NCBI GenBank assembly: GCA_964629965.1
Contig: CAZVRZ010000007.1
Coordinates: forward strand, 1-64,000
Direction of reading: 5' to 3'
Length of the DNA: 64,000 nt
Origin: CAZVRZ01 sp964629965
GTDB lineage: Bacteria; Chloroflexota; Anaerolineae; Anaerolineales; UBA4823
Below are positions 8,138 to 16,439 of this stretch, piece after piece (the stretch's first letter is position 1; every line of letters begins with the position of its first letter). A program made the translations under genes and the position numbers. The notes below the pieces were generated by a model. It was given only the letters and a program-made list of their open reading frames with translations, did no database searches and was not told the DNA's origin.

Positions 8138-9922
8138 TTAGATCTTTCTACGGATATCCTCTTTCGCTTTATCGATGAAATCAGATACCGCCATGGGGCC
8201 GGGGTTCTCACCGCTGCGCAAGCGCAGAGCGACTTGCTTGTTCTCAATTTCTTTGTCGCCTACCACCAACATGTAGGGGATTTTCTGGTTTTGCGCGTCG
8301 CGAATCTTTGCATTCATGCGCTCGGTGCGGTCATCCACCATCACCCGCAGCCCAGCCTTGCGAAGTTCTGCGGCGACCTCCCGGGCATAATCGATATGGC
8401 GATCGGCAATCGGGACCAATGCCACCTGCATCGGTGACAACCAGGCCGGGAATGCACCGGCATAGTGTTCGATGAGAACCCCAAAGAAGCGTTCCAGGCT
8501 GCCTAGCAAAGCGCGGTGAACCATGTAGGGCCGGTGTGGCTGGCCATCTTCGCCAATGTAAGCAAGGTCAAAGCGTTCGGGCAGGTTGAAATCAAATTGA
8601 ATCGTTGAAAGCTGCCATTCGCGCCCGATGGCATCTTTGACTTTCAGGTCGATCTTCGGACCATAGAAAGCGCCGCCACCGCGATCCACTTCATAGGCAA
8701 CGCTGGCGCGCTTCAATGATGCCTCCAGAGCAGCTTCCGCGGCCTGCCATTGCTCTGGCTCGCCCACCGATTTTTCTGGCTTGGTGCTCAGGTAAGCCTG
8801 GATCTCAGAAAAGCCAAAACTGCGCAGGATGTGCAAGCTGAAATTCAACACGAAATCAATTTCGGCGGGCATCTGGTCTGGGCGGCAAAAATGGTGGGCA
8901 TCGTCCTGGGTGAAACCGCGCACGCGCATCAAGCCGTGCAAGACGCCGCTGCGCTCATAACGATACACCGTACCTTCTTCAGCATAACGCATGGGCAGTT
9001 CGCGGTAGGAGCGGATGGCGCTTTTATAGATGTGAATGTGGAACGGGCAGTTCATCGGTTTCAAGAAATACTGCTGTCCTTCAATATCCACCGGAGAGTA
9101 CATGTTGTCTTTATAGAAGCCCAGGTGCCCGCTGGTTTCCCACAACTGAGCCTTTCCGATGTGAGGCGTATACACAAAATCGTAGCCATTGGCCTCATGC
9201 TCTTCTGACCAGAAGTTCTCCACGATCTTACGGATCTTGCCGCCCTTTGGGTGCCAGAGGATCAAGCCTGCGCCAACTTCGTCTACTACACTGAATAGAT
9301 CCAGGTCATGCCCGATCTTACGATGGTCGCGTTTCTTGGCTTCTTCGATGCGCCACAGGTAATTCTTCAATTCTTCTGGCGTTTTCCAGGCAGTGCCATA
9401 GATACGCTGCAGCATCGGGCGTTTTTCGTCGCCGCGCCAATAGGCCCCGGCGACATTCATCAACTTCACGGCTGCCGGGTTGATCTGGGTTGAGATGTCC
9501 ACATGCGGCCCGCGGCACAGATCGGTAAATCCGCCCTGAGAATAAATGGAAATATCTGGTTTTTCAGAGACAGGATTGCCATCTTCGTCCAGGTTTCCTT
9601 CTTCTAGCCCGGCGATCAACTCAAGCTTGAACGGCTGGTCATGGAATATCGCCTTGGCTTCATCGGCGCTAACCACTTTGCGTTCAAAATTCACCTTGGA
9701 TTGGATGATGCCACGCATCCTTTTTTCTATGCTTTCTAGATCCTCCGGCGTCAAAGGGCGCGGTAGATCAAAATCGTAATAGAAACCTTCTTCTATCGCC
9801 GGCCCGATGGCGACTTTGCCTTCTGGAAATTTTTCTAACACCGCTTGAGCCATGATGTGGGCAGCGGAATGTCGGATGCGATACAATTCCGAAGCCTCGT
9901 ATTGTTCTATTTTGCCTACCAT
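8138..9922 (-). CDS. thrS: threonine--tRNA ligase without the TGS domain
   Basis: This 594-residue enzyme charges tRNA-Thr. The N2 editing domain is present, with the zinc-like set H18xxxH22 (HSAAH) and CRGPH. The class II core follows with motif 2 (RYERSGVLHGLMRVRGFTQDD) and the C-terminal anticodon-binding domain (ALVPIADRHIDYA). The usual N-terminal ubiquitin-like TGS domain of about 60 residues is absent: the protein begins directly with the editing domain. The start at 9922 has GGAGG 4 nt upstream; a longer frame runs into the leader. A threonine T-box precedes it, so expression should rise when tRNA-Thr is uncharged. Confidence 0.95.
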   Translation of the reverse strand: MVGKIEQYEASELYRIRHSAAHIMAQAVLEKFPEGKVAIGPAIEEGFYYDFDLPRPLTPEDLESIEKRMRGIIQSKVNFERKVVSADEAKAIFHDQPFKLELIAGLEEGNLDEDGNPVSEKPDISIYSQGGFTDLCRGPHVDISTQINPAAVKLMNVAGAYWRGDEKRPMLQRIYGTAWKTPEELKNYLWRIEEAKKRDHRKIGHDLDLFSVVDEVGAGLILWHPKGGKIRKIVENFWSEEHEANGYDFVYTPHIGKAQLWETSGHLGFYKDNMYSPVDIEGQQYFLKPMNCPFHIHIYKSAIRSYRELPMRYAEEGTVYRYERSGVLHGLMRVRGFTQDDAHHFCRPDQMPAEIDFVLNFSLHILRSFGFSEIQAYLSTKPEKSVGEPEQWQAAEAALEASLKRASVAYEVDRGGGAFYGPKIDLKVKDAIGREWQLSTIQFDFNLPERFDLAYIGEDGQPHRPYMVHRALLGSLERFFGVLIEHYAGAFPAWLSPMQVALVPIADRHIDYAREVAAELRKAGLRVMVDDRTERMNAKIRDAQNQKIPYMLVVGDKEIENKQVALRLRSGENPGPMAVSDFIDKAKEDIRRKI

Positions 9923-9949
9923 TTTGCCTCCAACAATAATTATTACGAA

Positions 9950-10195
9950 AATAAAAGCTCTCATCCCTACTGGGGCGAGAGCTTTTGATCACGCGGTTCC
10001 ACCCAGATTGATCCAGTTCATTGGATCTTCTCTGAAGACCGATAACGGGGTCAGCCGTTTGCCATACTCAGATTTGTATCTTTTCCGGTTCACGCTCGCA
10101 GGTGGTTTTCGTCGCTGCGCTTCAAGGAAACTTTCAGCCGGTGGTTCCCATTCTCTGGTGATCGCGCCGCGATTACTCGTCCTGGTCAAGGCGTT
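9950..10195 (-). promoter_or_regulatory. T-box riboswitch (threonine) for thrS
   Basis: Read on the minus strand, this leader has the elements of a T-box. The AGTA-type loop E motif lies near 10170. AGAGAA...GGCTGAAAG forms the distal stem I at about 10115-10155. A candidate ACC threonine specifier followed by A lies at 10104-10106. The T-box GGGTGGAACCGCG lies at 9991-10004. A terminator stem (AAAGCTCTC with GAGAGCTTT, 9953-9986) is followed by TTATTTTCG. Uncharged tRNA-Thr would pair its NCCA end with the T-box bulge and prevent termination. Confidence 0.93.
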
Positions 10196-10252
10196 CGTAT
10201 TCTGTTGTGCTGATTATACATCAAATTTACTTTTTGTGACCCATCTTGTCGT

Positions 10253-10753
10253 TTATTCTTTGCGCATCATCAACGATTCGAGATCCTCATCCAGAGATTG
10301 TAGATCTTCTTCGTGTTCCACCTCATCCTGGAGGATGGTCAGGACAATATTATACGTAACGGGGTCGGCATCCCTCACGGTCTGTAGCAATTTCTGGTAA
10401 ACGCCAATGGCACATTGTTCGCCTTTGATGTTTTGCGCCAGGATCTTTTTTACAAAAGGATCGGTGGGAGCATCATAACCACAATGAGTGTGCTTCAACC
10501 ATTCTTCTGGACCGATGAGTGGTGTTCCACCTAATTGAATGATACGCAGCGCCAGCAAGTCCGCATGCCCCAGTTCTTCGGTGGCGTGCAGCAGCAGCTC
10601 AGATGCCACCGCGTCTTTCATGGGGCCTTTGACGATCTTGGCGCCCAGCCAGTACTGGTAATATGCCAGCCACTCATCCGCAAAAGCCTGGTTGAGAAGA
10701 TCCAGCAGTTCATCGATATCCATCCCTACAATCTGACGACCTTTCGTACCCAT
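10253..10753 (-). CDS. ferritin-like diiron protein (Dps/bacterioferritin type)
   Basis: A 166-residue four-helix protein. Helix A is LLNQAFADEWLAYYQYWLGA with a ferroxidase Glu. Helix B is ELLLHATEELGHADLLALR with the E-x-x-H pair. A long crossover follows, then QNIKGEQCAIGVYQKLL (helix C Glu) and ILQDEVEHEEDL (helix D E-x-x-H). These diiron ligands are those of ferritins/bacterioferritins. It should store iron or detoxify peroxide. AAAGGAG lies 6 nt before the ATG. The gene is close to the thrS leader but transcribed on its own. Confidence 0.83.
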   Translation of the reverse strand: MGTKGRQIVGMDIDELLDLLNQAFADEWLAYYQYWLGAKIVKGPMKDAVASELLLHATEELGHADLLALRIIQLGGTPLIGPEEWLKHTHCGYDAPTDPFVKKILAQNIKGEQCAIGVYQKLLQTVRDADPVTYNIVLTILQDEVEHEEDLQSLDEDLESLMMRKE

Positions 10754-10863
10754 AACAAACTCCTTTTATCGTTTTGAATTTGACTTCTGATGATAATTTT
10801 ACTATGGCAATTCCGTTGGTTGTAGTACTAAATTGGCAATTGATCCTTACACGTTGCAACCAA

Positions 10864-12042
10864 TTATTTGTTTAGCGCGAGCCAAGCCTCTCGCGCCGGT
10901 GTCAGGCTTAGCCAGAACAAAGCCGTCATAATAACTGCTGAGGTCAGGCACCAGGCACAGGTGGCACCAATGACAAATGGCTCGAGGAAGGTCAGGTAAA
11001 TTGAAAACAGCAGGCCGAAAGAAGTCATAGCCAGCATTGCCAGGGAAGCATAGGCTGCCAGGCTCTTGTCATTGGAGCGCCCCAGGATCCAGGCCGCCAA
11101 GATCATGATATAACCTGCCAGGCCCAAAACGCCAATGGGGAGAAAACCAAACAACCGGGCGTATGTACTTTGCTGCACGGTGTTGCAATTGCCTACGGGT
11201 CCGCAGAAAGCTTCTACTTGAGCAGTTTCGACATAGGCCAGGTAGCCGGCTACCCCCAGGCCGATGATGCCAAGCACAGGAATGAGCCAGCCCCAGGGCT
11301 TTGCCGGGGTTCTACCGCCTGGGCGCCGGAGGAATACCACCCCGGCGACTGCCGAGACAATCATGCCTGCCAAAACCACCAGCGCCAGGCCGTTGCCGGC
11401 AGGATCACGCTGCAGATTTTTCAAGGGATCCAAGCGGGCATGATCGGCAGAGTCGAGGTCACTGATCATTGTCAATCCGACCGGCGTGGGAGATGCAAGG
11501 TTTTGCATCTGTACGGTGGGCGAGGGGGTGATCGCTGCTGGTGTGGGAGCAGGAGTGGGCGCATCGGCGGTAGGTGTAGGGTTTTGAACACCTACTGCTT
11601 CTTGTGTCTGAACGGCGGCGGCTATTTCTTCGGCCAGGCCCGGGATATCCGGCCAATCAACCCCACCCTGCGCCAGGTATTGATCGATCAACACAGGGAA
11701 TTGCTCTGGAATATCGACCGAGCCGATCAAGTAGGTATCTCCAATGACCAAAAACGGAACGCCGCCTCTATCCAAATTGAATTTTTGCATGGCCGCCTGG
11801 AATAGAGTCTGTCCACTCGATAAGGATACATCGATGCCAATCATTTCTAGTTGGTTGCCATACTTTTCCACCAAGGGGGGGAGAACTTCTGTAATCACAT
11901 AGTGACAGTGGCTGCAATTGGGAGAATAGAATAATACTGCGCGTACCACCGCACCATCTACAGCCGAACGATGCTCTGGCAGCGGCGAGAACCAAACAGG
12001 GATCAATAGGAGACTGACAAGAAACCTGGCTACGTTAATCAT
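10864..12042 (-). CDS. thioredoxin-VKOR fusion (disulfide-forming membrane protein)
   Basis: A 392-residue protein. A signal anchor (about 5-20) is followed by an extracytoplasmic thioredoxin-like domain with C43-S-H-C46 (FYSPNCSHCHYV) and the cis-Pro segment GGVPFLV. Next comes a Pro/Thr linker of about 45 residues, then a four-helix VKOR domain with the loop cysteines CGPVGNCNTVQQS and the active site C362-A-W-C365. VKOR takes electrons from the thioredoxin domain and passes them to quinone, so secreted proteins gain disulfides. The domain order (thioredoxin first) is the reverse of the cyanobacterial VKOR-thioredoxin fusion. Its start overlaps the end of the DUF364 gene by 8 bp. Confidence 0.88.
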   Translation of the reverse strand: MINVARFLVSLLLIPVWFSPLPEHRSAVDGAVVRAVLFYSPNCSHCHYVITEVLPPLVEKYGNQLEMIGIDVSLSSGQTLFQAAMQKFNLDRGGVPFLVIGDTYLIGSVDIPEQFPVLIDQYLAQGGVDWPDIPGLAEEIAAAVQTQEAVGVQNPTPTADAPTPAPTPAAITPSPTVQMQNLASPTPVGLTMISDLDSADHARLDPLKNLQRDPAGNGLALVVLAGMIVSAVAGVVFLRRPGGRTPAKPWGWLIPVLGIIGLGVAGYLAYVETAQVEAFCGPVGNCNTVQQSTYARLFGFLPIGVLGLAGYIMILAAWILGRSNDKSLAAYASLAMLAMTSFGLLFSIYLTFLEPFVIGATCAWCLTSAVIMTALFWLSLTPAREAWLALNK

Positions 12043-12787
12043 AGTCGACCTTTCCTCCGTAAGAAGAATTATTTATCGTGAACAAGCGTACACCCTCTAC
12101 CTGTTGAAAAGTCGCTCCTTGTCCAACTGTGCGCAGCACAGCAGCTCCGTCAACCACTTTTGATCCGGAAAGAATATGTACTTTGTGGTTGAAGAGCACC
12201 GGTGAGAGCGGCGTGCTTGGCCCCAATACCATCACCAGCGCGGCGGGGCTGCACAACTCCAACAATCCATCCAGGGTATGATTGATCAAGGCGCTGCCGG
12301 TAATAGCGACCACATCTGCCTGAGGAATCAAATCTGCTGCAGCTTCGGCAGGGTAATCGCCCTCTACGGGACGTTGTTCGATAACCCATAACTTTCCCAC
12401 CGCGGGACGCAGCCGCGGGATGAACGGGAAATGCCCAACGATGGCTGCATTTTTGCCGCGGCCATGCTCGATCAACACCTCCAGAGCATTGATTTCAACC
12501 GCCTGGCTTTCGTCAAAATCCAACAGCGAATTGAGCGCGGCGACACCGATACTGGCTTCTAACAGGTTATCAGAACGGGCATATTCGGCCAATTCGCGGG
12601 CCGTCTTGGTGTGTAGCCGTCCCACGTCTCTAACCTGGAAATGCCGCTGCAGAGGACCGTTCAGCAAAGTGGAGGCCATACCCCAATGAAGACTGCCGAC
12701 AACCGTCCAATGAGCGCCGACCAGAAGCGAGTGCACGGGTGCATCTCCTTCCAGGTTGTTCAGTAAATCATCTACAATGCTTGACAA
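12035..12787 (-). CDS. DUF364 family protein (putative heavy-metal chelation domain)
   Basis: A 250-residue protein of the DUF364/DUF4213 type. The first part resembles an enolase N-like fold (LVGAHWTVVGSLHWGMAS). It is followed by a Rossmann-like domain with AIVGHFPFIPRL, LWVIEQRPVEGDYP and DVVAITGSALINHTLDGLLELC. That GSAxxNxT block is the family hallmark. Members are linked in other genomes to metal or radical-SAM/nitrogenase-like contexts. Here it is co-transcribed and overlapping with the thioredoxin-VKOR gene. Function is not proven. Confidence 0.8.
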   Translation of the reverse strand: MSSIVDDLLNNLEGDAPVHSLLVGAHWTVVGSLHWGMASTLLNGPLQRHFQVRDVGRLHTKTARELAEYARSDNLLEASIGVAALNSLLDFDESQAVEINALEVLIEHGRGKNAAIVGHFPFIPRLRPAVGKLWVIEQRPVEGDYPAEAAADLIPQADVVAITGSALINHTLDGLLELCSPAALVMVLGPSTPLSPVLFNHKVHILSGSKVVDGAAVLRTVGQGATFQQVEGVRLFTINNSSYGGKVDYD

Positions 12788-13010
12788 TTGAAACCTCGTT
12801 TATGATGGGCCGCCTGGCAAGCCAGCCATATCTGCCGATAGTGGATCAAGTTGGAAGTACAGTATAATCCGGTGGTGCATCTTGGACAATTGACCGGGAC
12901 GCTGTTTTAAAAGAGCGGCGATTTCGACTTACTGTCCTTTAGGTTCTGCACTATTCTACCTGATTGTTGTAAAATTTCCCGGCAAAAATTGTTACTTTAA
13001 GGAACAACTC

Positions 13011-14015
13011 ATGGATCCAAAAATCGCTTCTCGTTTCAATGATAAAATCCTGCAGTCTGCCAGGCAGTATTACAACATTGCGGCCGATAAGATCGAATTG
13101 TTAGATGGATTTGAGAGCTTTATTTATAAGTTCCAGCGTCCAGATGGACAATTCATCTTGCGCCTGGGACACAGCAGCCGCCGCTCTCCTAACCTGATCC
13201 GGGGCGAGGTGGATTGGATCAACTACCTGGCCAAAGGTGGGGCTTCGGTGGCGCGAGCCATCCTTTCGGAGAATGGCAACCTGGTCGAAACAATTGATGA
13301 CGAACAAGGAGAAGAATTTTTGTGCACTGCCTTCGTCTATGCACCTGGGCAGGAAATGCGCCGCGATCAGGCCAACGACCGACTATACAGGAACTATGGC
13401 CGCTTGCTTGGCAGGATGCACGCCCTGGCAAAAACTTACCAGGTTTCGGATCCTGACTGGAAGCGATATACCTGGGATTCAACCGAAAACAATACGGCCG
13501 AGCAGCAAATGCCTGCCAAAGAAACCCTGGCACTGGAAAAGTACCGCGCCGTGTGGGCCCATTTGCGCTCCCTACCGCAAGACCCTGATGGATATGGCAT
13601 GATCCACCAGGATGCTCACCCGGGGAATTTCTTTGTGGACAATGAGTACCGCCTGACGCTGTTCGACTTTGACGATTGCGTGTATGGTCACTTTATTTAT
13701 GACATTGCCATGGTCCTCTTTTATACTTCTTTCGGTGAAGCAGACCCAACCGTATACACTGGCCGTTTTATGCCTGTCTTTTTTGCTGGATACCGGGAGG
13801 AAAATCGGCTTGCCCCATCTTGGTTGGCAGAATTGCCGCACTTCATGAAACTGCGCGAAATCGACCTTTTTGCTGCTATCCATTTCAGTTATGAAGATGG
13901 CGACAATCCCGACCACCCCTGGCCGGCGCGCTATATGAAAGGCCGCCGCGAGCGGATCGAGGGCGATGTGCCTTTCATCGCTTTCGATTGGTCTAGTCTG
14001 GCGCCCTATCTCTAA
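13011..14015 (+). CDS. APH-family phosphotransferase (homoserine kinase II-like)
   Basis: A 334-residue aminoglycoside-phosphotransferase/choline-kinase fold protein. The N-lobe begins IYKFQRPDGQFILRLGHSSRRS. The catalytic loop is MIHQDAHPGNFFVD (H-x-D-x-x-x-x-N) and the metal-binding segment is LTLFDFDDCVYG (in place of DFG). It phosphorylates a small alcohol or amino sugar. Homologues in this family include homoserine kinase, methylthioribose kinase and spectinomycin kinase. The substrate is unknown. AAGGA lies before the ATG. It stands alone on the plus strand, divergent from the DUF364 operon. The intergenic stretch 12788-13010 shows only a weak AT-rich -10 (TAAAAT at 12970-12975). Confidence 0.8.
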   Translation: MDPKIASRFNDKILQSARQYYNIAADKIELLDGFESFIYKFQRPDGQFILRLGHSSRRSPNLIRGEVDWINYLAKGGASVARAILSENGNLVETIDDEQGEEFLCTAFVYAPGQEMRRDQANDRLYRNYGRLLGRMHALAKTYQVSDPDWKRYTWDSTENNTAEQQMPAKETLALEKYRAVWAHLRSLPQDPDGYGMIHQDAHPGNFFVDNEYRLTLFDFDDCVYGHFIYDIAMVLFYTSFGEADPTVYTGRFMPVFFAGYREENRLAPSWLAELPHFMKLREIDLFAAIHFSYEDGDNPDHPWPARYMKGRRERIEGDVPFIAFDWSSLAPYL

Positions 14016-14119
14016 CACTGACAAGGTGTTGGCTTCGCCCTGCTGTCACAGGGATTGGGGTAGGGTAATTGTCCTGTGGTACGGAGGCTGTAGCAGGTCA
14101 ATCGATTATAATATTTATC

Positions 14120-16045
14120 ATGGCGGATATTGAAGAGATCCATGCGGAGACTGATCGCTCTGACATTCCGGGATTGACCATTCGCAGCGCCAACCAGGCG
14201 CTCAAACAGGCACGCCTGGCAGGCGACCCGGAAGTCATGTTTGCTGCCGTGGTGCGGCTTGCGCAGCTCCATTTTCGCCAGGGACGCTACCACCAAACCC
14301 AGTTTTTATTGGAAGAAGTTCTGCAGAACGCACCGGTAGATTCAACCGTCCGGTGTGATGCATTGCGTATGTTGGGGAACTGCGCAGCCGAGCTGGGCGA
14401 GCCAGAGCGGGCCGAAGCATTCTATTACCAGGCTGTTGACCTGGGACGCGAGCTGGATGACCGCTACACGATCTATAAGTGCCTGCACAGCCTTGCTACG
14501 AACATCTACTGGCAGCGCGGCCAATTTGACCTGATGCTGGCGGCAGGCCAGGAAGCTTTATCTCAGGCTCAGGCTTTGGAGTTGAGAGAGGAGCTCTGGT
14601 TTCCCTTATCGGACATTGCTTGGGGCTATTGGGTCACCGGGCAGTATGAGCTCGCCGGCCGCGTGGCCGGTCAGATCGAGCAGTGTGTCAGCCCCGGATC
14701 CTTGGGACAGGGTTTTTATTATTGCCTGCGAGCCGGTTTGGAACAGCAGAACAGTGATTTTTTGGATACCGTCTTGCCGCTGTACCAGGCTGTCCGGTCA
14801 ATCGCTGAAGCGAGCGGAGACCCGGGATTGAGCGTAGAAGTGCGCCTTGGCCTGTGCCGGAGCTACCGGTTGGCAGGTAATTTGCCAGCGGCAGCGGCCT
14901 GGGCTGACGAGGCAGTGGCATCTACGATCCGCACGAATTACCGCCAGTTCACCGCAGCAGCATACATCGAGCGCGCCTGCACTGCCATGCTGGCCGGCGA
15001 TCCGGACCAGGCATTGGCCGACTTGCGCGCCTCCATAGAGCTCTCGACACAATTACATGCCAATTTCGACCTGGCCCGCAGTTGTCTCTACCAGGCGTTT
15101 CTGTTCTTTGCCCAGAACAGACCGGAGGCTGTTTCCGCCTGGACAGAAGCCGCTCGGTTAATCCAGGCTCACGGGTACGGCTTTTTGTTACAGCAGGAAC
15201 GCGCCGTTGTTCTGCCATTAATTGCTGCCAACCTAGATTCACCCAACCAGGACCTGGCGCAGGCCAGCAAAAACCTCTACACTCAATTCCTACGAACGAC
15301 TCCGGCGCCCATCCAGATGAAGATGCTGGGGCAGTTCTCTCTGTGGGTGGGGGCCAACAGCATCTCCAAAGATGCGCTGCGCCAGCGGCGGGCGGGAGAG
15401 CTGCTGGCCTTGCTGCTAGTCAGCCCCAATTATTACCTGACCTTTCAACAAGTGGCTGAGGCCATGTGTCCCGAGAAAAGCCCAGAAGCCGCACAAGACT
15501 TCTACCATCATGCCCTTTCTGCCTTACGGCGCCTGTTGGAACCCGAATTACCCGACCGGCGGTTTACCTGCCGCTACCTGGATGTGGATGACGAGCAGAT
15601 TAAGCTGAATTTGCCGCCAGGGTCGAAAGTGGATTACCAGGAATTTCAAGCGCATTGCCAGGCCCGGGATTGGGAACAGGCCATAAAGATATATGCTGGT
15701 GAGCTGCTGCCGGCACTGCGTTACACCGAGTGGGTCATTCCGCTGCGCCTGCATTTAGCCGACCAGTACGAACAGGCCCTGATGGCGCTGGCTAAGAGTC
15801 GTTTGCAATCCGGCGGACCAGCCGCTTGCCTGGATCTGGTGCGCCATGTGCTGCTGCGTAATCCCTGGCACGAACAGGCAGCCGGGCTGGGGATGCGCGC
15901 TGCCCTAGATATGGGGGATCGCGCCACGGCCATCAAGCTGTATATGCGCCTGGAAAAAGTGCTGCAAAAAGAGATGGGCATTGCGCCCCAGCAAGAAATC
16001 CTGGATCTGTTCGCCCAGGCGCAGCGGCGTTTCCCGAAGAAGTGA
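14120..16045 (+). CDS. TPR and BTAD-domain transcriptional activator
   Basis: A 641-residue protein. Residues 25-360 are tetratricopeptide-like helical repeats (LRMLGNCAAELGEPERAEAF, and others). After IQMKMLGQFSLWVG comes a winged-helix DNA-binding domain of SARP type (about 400-490, with DFYHHALSALRRLLEP). A bacterial transcriptional activation (BTAD) domain follows to the C terminus. The order is inverted compared with AfsR/SARP proteins, where the DNA-binding domain is at the N terminus. The ATG at 14120 is the first good start; no strong ribosome site is visible. It sits just upstream of the secreted beta-helix gene and may regulate it (inference). Confidence 0.82.
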   Translation: MADIEEIHAETDRSDIPGLTIRSANQALKQARLAGDPEVMFAAVVRLAQLHFRQGRYHQTQFLLEEVLQNAPVDSTVRCDALRMLGNCAAELGEPERAEAFYYQAVDLGRELDDRYTIYKCLHSLATNIYWQRGQFDLMLAAGQEALSQAQALELREELWFPLSDIAWGYWVTGQYELAGRVAGQIEQCVSPGSLGQGFYYCLRAGLEQQNSDFLDTVLPLYQAVRSIAEASGDPGLSVEVRLGLCRSYRLAGNLPAAAAWADEAVASTIRTNYRQFTAAAYIERACTAMLAGDPDQALADLRASIELSTQLHANFDLARSCLYQAFLFFAQNRPEAVSAWTEAARLIQAHGYGFLLQQERAVVLPLIAANLDSPNQDLAQASKNLYTQFLRTTPAPIQMKMLGQFSLWVGANSISKDALRQRRAGELLALLLVSPNYYLTFQQVAEAMCPEKSPEAAQDFYHHALSALRRLLEPELPDRRFTCRYLDVDDEQIKLNLPPGSKVDYQEFQAHCQARDWEQAIKIYAGELLPALRYTEWVIPLRLHLADQYEQALMALAKSRLQSGGPAACLDLVRHVLLRNPWHEQAAGLGMRAALDMGDRATAIKLYMRLEKVLQKEMGIAPQQEILDLFAQAQRRFPKK

Positions 16046-16067
16046 TCCAATTGTGATTGAGTTTGCC

Positions 16068-16099
16068 GGGCAGGAGTGAAAAATTCCTGCCCATTCTTT
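16068..16099 (+). terminator. hairpin terminator after the regulator gene
   Basis: GGGCAGGA (16068-16075) pairs with TCCTGCCC (16085-16092), loop 9 nt, followed by ATTCTTTAAT. Confidence 0.65.
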
Positions 16100-16177
16100 A
16101 ATATTGCTTCACGGTATCCCCAATTTTGGCAACAGGTTGGCAAACTGTTTCAGTACAATGCACTTAATGGAGATCTT

Positions 16178-16390
16178 ATGCGCACCATAAAAACGATCAT
16201 CTTGCGTCTATACCTGGACTCAGACGCCCCTGGGCGGCTGTGCGGGGACTTGCAGATCCAGCCTGACCGGAAAACCGTTTATTTCCAAAATGAGGCAGGG
16301 TTGGTTGATCTTCTACACCAACTGGCAGTTCCCAAAACAAGCACAAGTCAGATCTCTCTTGCCAACGAGGCAGAAGCCTCTCAGGAATGA
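16178..16390 (+). CDS. small hypothetical protein upstream of the beta-helix gene
   Basis: A 70-residue soluble protein with the pattern RLYLDSDAPGRLCGDLQIQP, then VYFQNEAGLVDLLHQL. The ATG has GGAG 6 nt upstream, so translation is plausible. The sequence alternates strands and one helix, like a small antiparallel fold. I do not recognise the family. It ends 49 bp before the start of the large secreted protein and is probably co-transcribed with it. Confidence 0.6.
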   Translation: MRTIKTIILRLYLDSDAPGRLCGDLQIQPDRKTVYFQNEAGLVDLLHQLAVPKTSTSQISLANEAEASQE

Positions 16391-16439
16391 ACCCAATGAT
16401 ATCGGCAAAATCCGATCAAATATACCAAAGGAGAAGGAA

